Of a stretch of 64,000 nt of DNA, positions 35,495-43,012 are shown in pieces; position 1 is the first letter of the stretch; the number at the start of each line of letters is the position of its first letter. Under the pieces are notes generated by a model that was given only the letters and a program-made list of their open reading frames with translations, had not been told where the DNA came from and did not search any database. The translations under genes were made by a program, and so were the position numbers. The stretch is from Ruegeria_C sp041537905 (GTDB taxonomy: Bacteria; Pseudomonadota; Alphaproteobacteria; Rhodobacterales; Rhodobacteraceae): assembly GCF_041537905.1 (NCBI RefSeq), contig NZ_JBGRUO010000018.1, positions 1 through 64,000 on the forward strand, given 5' to 3'.

Positions 35495-36568
35495 CTAGGT
35501 GGCGCGGGTGATGCGATTGACATGGCCCATCTTGCGGTCTGGTTTGACCTCGGCCTTGCCATAGAGATGCAGCGCCACGTCTCGCTCTCGCGCCAGTGCA
35601 GGAACCCGGTCCATATCGTCGCCGATCAGGTTCTCCATCACCACATCCGTATAACGTTGCCCGTCGCCCAGCGGCCAGCCCGCGACGGCGCGGATATGTT
35701 GTTCGAACTGGTCGACAGTGCAGCCATTCTGTGTCCAATGGCCGGAGTTATGTACGCGCGGGGCAATCTCGTTCACGATCAGCCCTTGCGGGGTCACAAA
35801 CAGCTCGACCCCCATCACGCCGACATAATCCAGCCGGTTGAGTATTTTGGCGGCCAGCAGCACCGCATCGGTTTTCTGCGCAGAGGTCAGCCGGGCAGGG
35901 ACGGTGGTGGTGCGCAGGATGCCTGCCTCATGCACGTTCTCACCGGGATCGAAACAGGCGACCTGACCGTCAAGCCCGCGCGCGGCGATGATCGAGACCT
36001 CGTGAGAGAAGTCCACAAACCCTTCCAGAATGGCGGGCGCGCCCGCCATATCCGCCAATGCGGCCTCGGCATCGGCTGAGCTTTTCAAGCGGGCCTGCCC
36101 CTTGCCGTCATAGCCGAAGCGGCGGGTCTTCAGAATCGCGGGCGTACCGATTTCAGCGATCGCCGCCTCAAGGCTGGTCAGATCGGTGATGTCGGCAAAA
36201 GGCGCGGTCTGCAGGCCGAGATCGCGCAGGAAGGTCTTTTCGGTGAGCCGATCCTGGCTGATCCGCAGTGCCTCTCGCCCGGGGCGGATCGGGCGGTGCG
36301 CTTCGAGCAGGTCGAGCGCCTGGGTCGGGATGTTCTCGAACTCATAGGTGATCACATCGACCGATCGGGCAAAAGCGGCGAGTGCGGACTCATCCTCGTA
36401 AGCGGCGGTTGTGACCTCATGGGCAACATGGCCTGCTGGTGGGTTGGCGCCGGGCTCGAAGATATGGGTGCGGAACCCAAGCCGGGCTGCCGCGACCGAG
36501 AGCATGCGGCCCAGTTGCCCGCCGCCCAGAATACCAATGGTTGCGCCTTGCGGCAGGGGCTCAGTCAT
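35495..36568 (-). CDS. purK: N5-carboxyaminoimidazole ribonucleotide synthase
   Basis: This 357-residue ATP-grasp enzyme has the N-terminal ILGGGQLGRML, ILKTRRFGYDGKGQ in the ATP-grasp core and NEIAPRVHNSGHWT near the C-terminus. It carboxylates aminoimidazole ribonucleotide with ATP and bicarbonate in purine synthesis. The start at 36568 overlaps the purE stop by eight bases, showing co-translation. Confidence 0.96.
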   Translation of the reverse strand: MTEPLPQGATIGILGGGQLGRMLSVAAARLGFRTHIFEPGANPPAGHVAHEVTTAAYEDESALAAFARSVDVITYEFENIPTQALDLLEAHRPIRPGREALRISQDRLTEKTFLRDLGLQTAPFADITDLTSLEAAIAEIGTPAILKTRRFGYDGKGQARLKSSADAEAALADMAGAPAILEGFVDFSHEVSIIAARGLDGQVACFDPGENVHEAGILRTTTVPARLTSAQKTDAVLLAAKILNRLDYVGVMGVELFVTPQGLIVNEIAPRVHNSGHWTQNGCTVDQFEQHIRAVAGWPLGDGQRYTDVVMENLIGDDMDRVPALARERDVALHLYGKAEVKPDRKMGHVNRITRAT

Positions 36569-37049
36569 TGCTGGGCTCCTCTGGGATCGATGCGGAGAGG
36601 GCTTCGCGCCAGGCGTCGAGCCGTTGCGCCATCGCTTCATCCTGCAGCGCGAGGATGCCTGCGGCCATCAATCCGGCATTGGCGGCGCCCGCTGATCCGA
36701 TGGCCATGGTGGCGACCGGAAAGCCCTTGGGCATCTGCACGATGGAATAGAGCGAATCGACGCCGGAGAGCGCGCGGGTCTGGACCGGTACGCCGATCAC
36801 CGGCACGCGGGTTTTCGAGGCCATCATCCCCGGCAGATGTGCGGCCCCTCCGGCACCTGCGATGATCACCTGCAGGCCCCGATCGGCGGCGGTTTTGCCA
36901 TAGTCCCACAACCGGTCCGGCGTGCGATGGGCCGAGACGATGCGCGCCTCATAAGGCACGTCGAGCGCGTCCAGAATATCGGCTGCCTCTTTCATCGTGG
37001 GCCAGTCCGACTGGCTGCCCATGATGATCCCCACTTTGATGTCGCCCAT
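36561..37049 (-). CDS. purE: N5-carboxyaminoimidazole ribonucleotide mutase
   Basis: This 162-residue class I PurE has IMGSQSDWPTMKEA at the start, VSAHRTPDRL with the catalytic His, and AGGAAHLPGMMAS. It shifts the carboxylate of N5-CAIR to give CAIR, the step after PurK. The length is normal. It is first gene of the purEK operon. Confidence 0.96.
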   Translation of the reverse strand: MGDIKVGIIMGSQSDWPTMKEAADILDALDVPYEARIVSAHRTPDRLWDYGKTAADRGLQVIIAGAGGAAHLPGMMASKTRVPVIGVPVQTRALSGVDSLYSIVQMPKGFPVATMAIGSAGAANAGLMAAGILALQDEAMAQRLDAWREALSASIPEEPSND

Positions 37050-37134
37050 CCGCTCGAACCCCGGCTTTGGAAAGAGCGCGCACTATAGCCAAATCGTTGT
37101 GGCTGGCAATGCGGATGAAACTGCGGGTGACTCT

Positions 37135-37485
37135 TTAGGATCGATTGGAGGGGCTGGGTGTGAGCAGCCACCACAAGAGCAGAAACAAAGCGGCTGCCGA
37201 ACATATGCTAAGCATCACCCATCGCAGAGCTTGGTACAGGGCATACGTGACCGCACTGATCGGCACCCAAAGCTCAGAGGTTTCCTGCGACACAACGTAT
37301 TGAGGAGAGCCGCGCAGTAGAACATAATTCTGGCTGGCAATCATCTTGTGTCCAGCCACGACGTCACCGATCCAGAAGTGAAGAGCAAGCGAAGCGGCAA
37401 AAACGAACCCGATTGCAATCAAGTAAAGCTTCCAGAGCTTCGATTTTGTTTTGGCAAGTTGCAAATCCGGGCTCTTGCAGATCAC
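37135..37485 (-). CDS. Small membrane protein of unknown function
   Basis: This 116-residue protein has two membrane segments, LYLIAIGFVFAASLALHFWI and ICSAAALFLLLWWLL, with a 50-residue loop between that is probably periplasmic. It starts with GTG overlapping the stop of the YdcH-like gene (GTGA), which supports real translation. It carries no recognised domain. Its GC content is lower than that of its neighbours. Confidence 0.6.
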   Translation of the reverse strand: MICKSPDLQLAKTKSKLWKLYLIAIGFVFAASLALHFWIGDVVAGHKMIASQNYVLLRGSPQYVVSQETSELWVPISAVTYALYQALRWVMLSICSAAALFLLLWWLLTPSPSNRS

Positions 37486-37706
37486 GCAATGATATCCGGC
37501 GTAAGCCGATCCTCGATCAGGGCGATCATGTCCTTGAGCCTTAATTTCTGCTTTTTCAGCCGCTTGATTGTCAGCTGATCCGCCGTTCCCTTGTCCACGA
37601 GCGCATGGATGGCCTCGTCCAGATCGCGGTGCTGGCGGCGGAATACCTCCAGCTCGACGCGCAGCACATCGTCGGTTTTCATCGAGAGGTCGGTAGGTGC
37701 GTTCAT
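37482..37706 (-). CDS. YdcH-like DUF465 protein
   Basis: This 74-residue, charged helical protein contains HRDLDEAIHALVDKGTADQL and KRLKKQKLRLKDMIALIED, the DUF465/YdcH pattern of a small coiled coil. Function unknown. It overlaps the following membrane protein gene by four bases and is divergent from hsp20. Confidence 0.85.
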   Translation of the reverse strand: MNAPTDLSMKTDDVLRVELEVFRRQHRDLDEAIHALVDKGTADQLTIKRLKKQKLRLKDMIALIEDRLTPDIIA

Positions 37707-37776
37707 GAGCGACTCGGGTCTTTGTTGGATCTTGCCTGAGCCCTAGAATACGCGTTCACGATGATTTCGCCTAGAC

Positions 37777-37805
37777 CTTGTGGTGGGCAAGGTTTCTCCC
37801 CATAT
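37777..37805 (+). promoter_or_regulatory. Sigma-32 (RpoH) type heat-shock promoter
   Basis: CTTGTG at 37777-37782 and CCCCATAT at 37798-37805 are spaced by 15 bases. This closely matches the RpoH consensus CTTGAA-N13/17-CCCCATNT. It lies about 70 bases upstream of the hsp20 start and predicts a leader of about 60 bases. Confidence 0.75.
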
Positions 37806-37806
37806 T

Positions 37807-37866
37807 GTCCTATGCGCGGTTGCCGGAACGGGACCGCGCGCACCGTCGCTTTGACAGAAAAAGGAC
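37807..37866 (+). promoter_or_regulatory. Possible RNA thermometer in hsp20 leader
   Basis: GTCCT at 37807-37811 can pair with AGGAC at 37862-37866, which contains the hsp20 ribosome site. Between them GCGCGGT (37814-37820) pairs with ACCGCGC (37833-37839). The ribosome site would thus be masked at low temperature, as in ROSE-type thermometers of small heat-shock genes. Pairing was found by eye only. Confidence 0.4.
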
Positions 37867-37874
37867 GATTGGAC

Positions 37875-38288
37875 GTGTCAAAAACTACGCTTGCGTCTTA
37901 CCCGCATCTGCTTGGGTTCGAGCAATTGGAACGCCTGCTGGAACGCTCGGCGAAATCGGGCAATGAAGGCTATCCGCCCTATAACATTGAACAAACCTCG
38001 GATCATTCCTATCGCATTACCTTGGCCGTGGCCGGGTTTGCCGAAGAGGATCTGGCGATTACGGTCGAGGACCGCCAACTGGTCATCCGCGGCCGTCAGC
38101 GCGACGATAGCGAAGGGCGCGTGTTCCTGCATCGCGGCATCGCGGCGCGCCAGTTTCAGCGCATGTTTGTGCTGGCTGACGGTGTCGAGGTCGGTGAGGC
38201 CATCATGGAAAACGGGTTGCTGCATGTCGATCTGACACGCGCGATCCCGGATACCGTGGTGCAGAGGATCAACATAAGGAAAGGGTAA
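37875..38288 (+). CDS. Hsp20-family small heat-shock protein
   Basis: This 137-residue alpha-crystallin-type chaperone contains PYNIEQTSDHSYRITLAVAG, the core strand LVIRGRQ and a C-terminal MENGLLHVDL. It holds unfolding proteins in large oligomers. The start is GTG at 37875 with AAGGA about eight bases upstream; an ATG farther up gives an improbable N-terminus. A sigma-32 promoter precedes it and a DUF1150 gene follows after three bases, the common Rhodobacterales pair. Confidence 0.9.
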   Translation: MSKTTLASYPHLLGFEQLERLLERSAKSGNEGYPPYNIEQTSDHSYRITLAVAGFAEEDLAITVEDRQLVIRGRQRDDSEGRVFLHRGIAARQFQRMFVLADGVEVGEAIMENGLLHVDLTRAIPDTVVQRINIRKG

Positions 38289-38291
38289 GCG

Positions 38292-38516
38292 ATGAATACG
38301 CCACATGATTTGAAGACTGACGCGGACCGGATCGTTTATGTGAAAGCGGTCGACGTGGCCGATCTGCCGGACAAGCTGCGCTCGCAGGCCGGCGATCTGG
38401 AGCAGATTTATGCGGTTCACGACACTTCGGGCCAGCAGCTGGCGCTGGTGGCTGACCGTAAGCTGGCCTTTGTGCTGGCGCGTGAACACGACTATATGCC
38501 AGTGACCGTTCACTGA
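38292..38516 (+). CDS. DUF1150 family protein
   Basis: This 74-residue protein has IVYVKAVDVADLP and IYAVHDTSGQQLALVADR, matching DUF1150, usually found after hsp20 in alphaproteobacteria. It is probably a heat-shock co-factor, inferred from the constant gene order. It starts three bases after the hsp20 stop. Confidence 0.87.
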   Translation: MNTPHDLKTDADRIVYVKAVDVADLPDKLRSQAGDLEQIYAVHDTSGQQLALVADRKLAFVLAREHDYMPVTVH

Positions 38517-38616
38517 CGCTTTTGCCACGCGGGCCGGGCAACTTCCCGCGTGACAAGCCGGACAGAACCGGAGATAGATGTCACCCTGACGGCCCGCCAA
38601 AGTCAGGGGACACGAG

Positions 38617-39504
38617 ATGAGCAGGTTCGATTTCGATTGGGTGGATGCGTTTACCAACCATGCCTTTGGCGGCAATGGTTGTGCGGTGGTGCATCAGGGC
38701 GCGGGCCTGCCTGACGAGACCTGCATGCGTTTTGTGCGCGAGACATCGCTGATGGAATGCACCTTTACGGGTCCTTCAGACGAAGCCGATCTTCTGGTCC
38801 GCTATTATCTGGCCAGCCGTGAAATTCCCTTTGCCGGGCATCCGACGATTGCGACCGTGGCGGCTCTTCGAGCGCGCGGGCTGGTGACAAAGGATGAACT
38901 GACACTTGAAACCGGCGCTGGCCTTGTCGCTGTCCGTATTGATGGCGATCTAATCGAAATGACGCAGGTCGCGCCCGAGTTCGGGGTTGAAGTTCCGACA
39001 GAGATCGTTGCGGCTTCGATTGGTTTGCAGGCGGATGACATTGTTGGCCAGCCACAGATGGTCTCGACCGGCTTGCCCTTTTGCATCACGCTCCTGCGGG
39101 ATCGTGCGACCCTGGATCGGGCGGTGCTCAATGTCGATGCGTTTCGCATCATGACGGATTTTCTGGGCTATGACGGCACCGACATGATGGAGCCGTTCAT
39201 GGTGACGCTGGGCGGCGCAACCGATGAGGGTGATACCTATTCCCGGCTGCTGTTGGCCCCGCCCAGCCCGGCTGAGGACCCGTTCACCGGATCGGCCACC
39301 GGTGCGATGGCGGCGTATCTCTGGCATCGCGGGCTGATGGACAAGGACAGTTTTATCGCCGAACAGGGCCACGGCATGGGTCGCCCGGGGCAGGCGCGTG
39401 TCACACGGGTCGGGCCACGTGACGCCATGACCGGTATTCGCGTCTCGGGTCAGGGTTTTGTGCTGATGCAGGGGCAGGTCAACATGCCCGAGGGTGCGGC
39501 ATGA
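38617..39504 (+). CDS. PhzF-family isomerase
   Basis: This 295-residue protein has the PhzF N-terminus FDWVDAFTNHAFGGNGCAVV, ETSLMECTF with the catalytic Glu region, and the C-terminal DPFTGSATGAMAAYL. PhzF-like enzymes are cofactor-free isomerases or epimerases; no phenazine genes are present, so the substrate is unknown. Its stop overlaps the start of the following glycosyltransferase gene by four bases. Confidence 0.88.
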   Translation: MSRFDFDWVDAFTNHAFGGNGCAVVHQGAGLPDETCMRFVRETSLMECTFTGPSDEADLLVRYYLASREIPFAGHPTIATVAALRARGLVTKDELTLETGAGLVAVRIDGDLIEMTQVAPEFGVEVPTEIVAASIGLQADDIVGQPQMVSTGLPFCITLLRDRATLDRAVLNVDAFRIMTDFLGYDGTDMMEPFMVTLGGATDEGDTYSRLLLAPPSPAEDPFTGSATGAMAAYLWHRGLMDKDSFIAEQGHGMGRPGQARVTRVGPRDAMTGIRVSGQGFVLMQGQVNMPEGAA

Positions 39505-40376
39505 ACGACGCGCCGGGCATCGCGATCCTGCCTTATGGTACCTCACTGGGACCGAAGCTGGCGCAGATGCCGCTGTCTGAGTTGACCTGGCCGCTCGGCT
39601 GCCCGGATCGCCTGCTAGGTAAGCGTGTGGGTGATCTGGAGCGCACCGATCATTTGATCATGTATCCCAAGACGTCGCATCATTATGTGCTGCGCCGGGG
39701 CACTAGGGCGCGGATATCACTGATGATGGGCGAGCCGTCGGTGATTCATGCCAAGCATATCAAACTGCTGAAATGGACATGGCGGCGGTTTTATCGGGTG
39801 CTGAGTTTTCACGCGGCGCTGGTGGGGTCCATCCCCAATTGCGTGTTCTTTCCCTATGGCACCACCTGGGTGCCTGAATGGCGCGATCTGAAGATCAAAA
39901 AGACCAAGGCTTGCTCGCTGATCGCCTCGGCCAAGCGCGATACGGCGGGACACCGGCTACGCCATGAGATGGTCGATTGGGTGCGCGAAACGGGGCAGGA
40001 TGTGGAGGTTCTGGGGCGTGGCTATACGCCGTTTGACAAGAAGTCCGACGGGCTGGCGCCCTACCGCTATTCGATCGTGATCGAGAATGTGCGCGAAAAG
40101 AACTATTTCTCGGAAAAGCTGCTGGACGCCGTGTTCTGCGAGACCGTGCCGATCTATTGGGGCTGCCCTAATATCGGCGACTTCATCGATCCCGAAGGCA
40201 TGATCATCTGCGAAACGGGTGAAGAAGTGCGTGCGGCGGTGCAAAACATGTCCGAGGAAGATTATCAGAGCCGTTTGCCTGCGATCCGGGCTCTGAAAGA
40301 GCCTTTGCAGCCTTATGCCGATATCGATCTGCGCGCGGCGAAAGCCATTGAGAAAGAAATCGCGGCCTCCGGCTGA
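39501..40376 (+). CDS. GT10-family (alpha-fucosyltransferase-like) glycosyltransferase
   Basis: This 291-residue protein holds the GT10 donor-site signature YRYSIVIENVREKNYFSEKL followed by CETVPIYWGCPNIGDFID, closely matching alpha-1,3-fucosyltransferases. No signal or membrane segment is seen. It would transfer fucose or a similar deoxysugar from GDP-sugar to a surface glycan, but no polysaccharide genes lie nearby. The four-base overlap with PhzF suggests coupled expression. Confidence 0.83.
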   Translation: MNDAPGIAILPYGTSLGPKLAQMPLSELTWPLGCPDRLLGKRVGDLERTDHLIMYPKTSHHYVLRRGTRARISLMMGEPSVIHAKHIKLLKWTWRRFYRVLSFHAALVGSIPNCVFFPYGTTWVPEWRDLKIKKTKACSLIASAKRDTAGHRLRHEMVDWVRETGQDVEVLGRGYTPFDKKSDGLAPYRYSIVIENVREKNYFSEKLLDAVFCETVPIYWGCPNIGDFIDPEGMIICETGEEVRAAVQNMSEEDYQSRLPAIRALKEPLQPYADIDLRAAKAIEKEIAASG

Positions 40377-40380
40377 TTGA

Positions 40381-40406
40381 CCGGTTCCGCCGCGCGGCGG
40401 AACCGG
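40381..40406. terminator. Perfect 12-bp hairpin between convergent genes
   Basis: CCGGTTCCGCCG at 40381-40392 and its exact complement at 40395-40406 form a strong hairpin with a 2-base gap. It lies five bases after the glycosyltransferase stop and before the convergent fasciclin gene. There is no T-tract on either side, so it may act as an RNA-end stabiliser or weak bidirectional terminator. Confidence 0.5.
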
Positions 40407-40420
40407 ATGACAGGCCGTGA

Positions 40421-40912
40421 TTATTCCGGGATCAGAACCGTGTCGATCACATGGATCACGCCGTTGGACGCCTCGACATCGGCAGTGACAACCTCGGCGT
40501 TGTTGACCTTGACCCCGTTGCGGGCGTTGACGGCCAGACGGTCGCCCTGAACCGTAAGAACCTTGGCGCGTTTGCCTGCAATGTCACCCGACATCACTTT
40601 GGCGGGCACCACGTGATAGGTCAGAACTGCCACAAGCTGATCCTTGTTTTCCGGTTTCAGCAGGTTTTCAACGGTGCCCTCGGGAAGAGCTGCAAAGGCT
40701 TCGTCGGTCGGGGCGAAGACGGTGAAAGGCCCGTCGCCTTTCAGCGTACCTACCAGATCGGCGGCCTGAACGGCGGCGACCAGAGTGCCGAACGAGCCCG
40801 CACCAACCGCGGTATCGACGATGTCTTTCTGGCCACCGGCAAAGGCGGCGGTCATGCTGGTTGCCGCAATAGCGGCGGCGCTGAGGGTGGCGATGAAGTG
40901 GCGTCTGAACAT
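40421..40912 (-). CDS. Secreted fasciclin (FAS1) domain protein
   Basis: This 163-residue protein has a signal peptide (cleavage after AFA, residue 25) and one FAS1 domain with the hallmark GPFTVFAPTDEAFAALP, YHVV and NGVIHVIDTVLIP. Such proteins mediate adhesion or sit in the periplasm or matrix. GGGAG lies six bases before the ATG. A single gene. Confidence 0.93.
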   Translation of the reverse strand: MFRRHFIATLSAAAIAATSMTAAFAGGQKDIVDTAVGAGSFGTLVAAVQAADLVGTLKGDGPFTVFAPTDEAFAALPEGTVENLLKPENKDQLVAVLTYHVVPAKVMSGDIAGKRAKVLTVQGDRLAVNARNGVKVNNAEVVTADVEASNGVIHVIDTVLIPE

Positions 40913-41062
40913 TGTTCTCTCCCTGTGTGAATATGGGTCTGTTACGTCGCCGCCCGAAGAAGTGGATCACATTGAGGTCAAAGAAAATTGAGCTCCAATT
41001 TGTGAGGATCTAAATTTATTTATAAAAAACAAATGCTTGGTATGTTTCTGAAAATAGAAAAA

Positions 41063-41080
41063 GCCCGCCGGTTGGCGGGC
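41063..41080 (-). terminator. Rho-independent terminator of sat-cysC
   Basis: GCCCGCC at 41063-41069 pairs with GGCGGGC at 41074-41080 around a GGTT loop. On the minus strand the stem is followed by five T and a T-rich run. It lies 25 bases after the stop of the sulfate-activation gene. Confidence 0.88.
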
Positions 41081-41104
41081 TTCCCGTTCAATATGGTCTG
41101 GTGA

Positions 41105-42820
41105 TCAGCCGGCGATCAGGCCCATGCTTTCCAGTTTCAGCAGCACTTGATGGGCGCAATTGTCGACATCGACATTCTCGGTTTCGACGCTCAGCTCCGG
41201 GTCTGCGGGAACGTCATAGGGGTCCGAGATGCCGGTGAACTCTTTGATCTTGCCTGCGCGCGCCAGCTTATAGAGCCCCTTGCGGTCGCGGCGCTCACAT
41301 TCCTCGATCGAGGTGGAGACATGCACTTCGACAAAGGCGCCGAAGGCTTCGATATCCTCGCGCACAGCCCGGCGGGTGGTGGCGTAGGGCGCAATCGGCG
41401 CGCAGATGGCAATGCCGCCATTCTTGGTGATTTCGCTGGCCACATAACCGATGCGACGGATGTTCAGGTCGCGATGTTCTTTCGAGAAGCCAAGCTCTGA
41501 GCTGAGGTTCTTCCGCACGATATCACCATCCAGCAGCGTGACGGGGCGGTCGCCCATCTCCATCAGCTTGACCATCAAAGCATTGGCGATGGTGGATTTG
41601 CCCGAGCCTGAGAAACCGGTGAAGAACACGGTGAACCCCTGTTTCGAGCGCGGCGGGTAGCGGCCGCGCAACTGATCCACCACCTCGGGGAAAGAGAACC
41701 ATTCCGGGATCTCCAGCCCTTCGCGAAGACGGCGGCGCAGTTCGGTGCCTGAGATGTTCAGGATCGTGACGTTGTCCTTGTCGGCGATCTCATCATTGGG
41801 TTCGTATTGGGCGCGTTCCTGCACATAGACCATGTGTTTGAAATCAACCATTTCGATGCCGATCTCGTCCTGATGTTCGCGGAACAGGTCCTGTGCATCG
41901 TAAGGCCCGTAGAAATCCTCACCGGCAGAGTTCTTGCCCGGTCCGGCGTGGTCGCGACCAACGATGAAATGCGTGCAGCCATGGTTGCGGCGGATAATGC
42001 CGTGCCACACCGCCTCGCGCGGGCCAGCCATGCGCATCGCGAGGTTCAGCAGCGACATGGAGGTGGTGGCGGCCGGGTATTTGTCCAGCACCGCCTCGTA
42101 GCAGCGCACGCGGGTGAAGTGGTCGACATCGCCCGGTTTGGTCATGCCCACGACCGGATGGATCAGCAGGTTGGCCTGCGCCTCTTTGGCGGCGCGGAAG
42201 GTCAGTTCCTGATGCGCGCGGTGCAGCGGGTTGCGGGTCTGGAAGGCGACGATCCGGCGCCAGCCCACCTTGCGGAAATAGGCGCGCAGCTCGTTCGGGG
42301 TATCACGGCGGGCGCGGAAATCGTAATGCACCGGCTGCTGGATACCGACGACAGGGCCACCCAGATATACCTTGCCAGCCACGTTATGCAGGTAGTTCAC
42401 CGCCGGATGCGCCTGATCGTCGGCACCGAATACCTTTGCGGCCTCGTTCGATTTGTCCGGAGTCCAGCGGTCGGTCACCGTCATGGTCGCCAGAATCACG
42501 CCTTCCTGATCGCGCAGGGCGATGTCCTGTCCCAGTTCGATGCTGTCGGCAAACTCCTCGGACACATCCAATGTGACCGGCATCGGCCAGAGCGAGCCGT
42601 CCGCCAGACGCATGTTTTCGACCACGCCGTTATAGTCGGTCTCGCTCAGAAATCCCTTGAGCGGGTTGAACCCACCGTTCATCAGCAATTCCAGATCGCA
42701 GATCTGGCGCGGGGTCAGATCATGGCTGGTCAGATCGGCGGCTTCGACTTTGAGTTTCTGGGCGGAATCGTAGGAAACATACAGCTCCGGGATCGGAGCG
42801 AGATTGGCAAGCATGGTCAT
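41105..42820 (-). CDS. Bifunctional sulfate adenylyltransferase/adenylylsulfate kinase
   Basis: This 571-residue fusion has residues 1-385 as ATP sulfurylase, with the HxxH motif in RNPLHRAHQ and GRDHAGPG. Residues from about 395 form APS kinase with the P-loop GFSGSGKST and DGDIVRKNLS. It turns sulfate into APS and then PAPS. The domain order (sulfurylase first) is the form common in Rhodobacterales. A second ATG two codons in is also possible. It could use sulfate released by the sulfatase of the 7-20 kb cluster, but this is not specific. Confidence 0.95.
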   Translation of the reverse strand: MTMLANLAPIPELYVSYDSAQKLKVEAADLTSHDLTPRQICDLELLMNGGFNPLKGFLSETDYNGVVENMRLADGSLWPMPVTLDVSEEFADSIELGQDIALRDQEGVILATMTVTDRWTPDKSNEAAKVFGADDQAHPAVNYLHNVAGKVYLGGPVVGIQQPVHYDFRARRDTPNELRAYFRKVGWRRIVAFQTRNPLHRAHQELTFRAAKEAQANLLIHPVVGMTKPGDVDHFTRVRCYEAVLDKYPAATTSMSLLNLAMRMAGPREAVWHGIIRRNHGCTHFIVGRDHAGPGKNSAGEDFYGPYDAQDLFREHQDEIGIEMVDFKHMVYVQERAQYEPNDEIADKDNVTILNISGTELRRRLREGLEIPEWFSFPEVVDQLRGRYPPRSKQGFTVFFTGFSGSGKSTIANALMVKLMEMGDRPVTLLDGDIVRKNLSSELGFSKEHRDLNIRRIGYVASEITKNGGIAICAPIAPYATTRRAVREDIEAFGAFVEVHVSTSIEECERRDRKGLYKLARAGKIKEFTGISDPYDVPADPELSVETENVDVDNCAHQVLLKLESMGLIAG

Positions 42821-43012
42821 TCGAATACTCTCTGATCAATCCGTAAATTCGGGTTTGATGGACACTGCCGCGCACTTGCCCGGTCTTGTTTCGGAAGTCC
42901 AGAGATTGAGAACAATTGAAGGAGGAGGTGTGCAGAAAAATCGCAATTTGGAACAGATTCCTGCTCAAACGGCGGGTTGTATACCATATGTTTCCAATCG
43001 CGCCCGCAGGGG

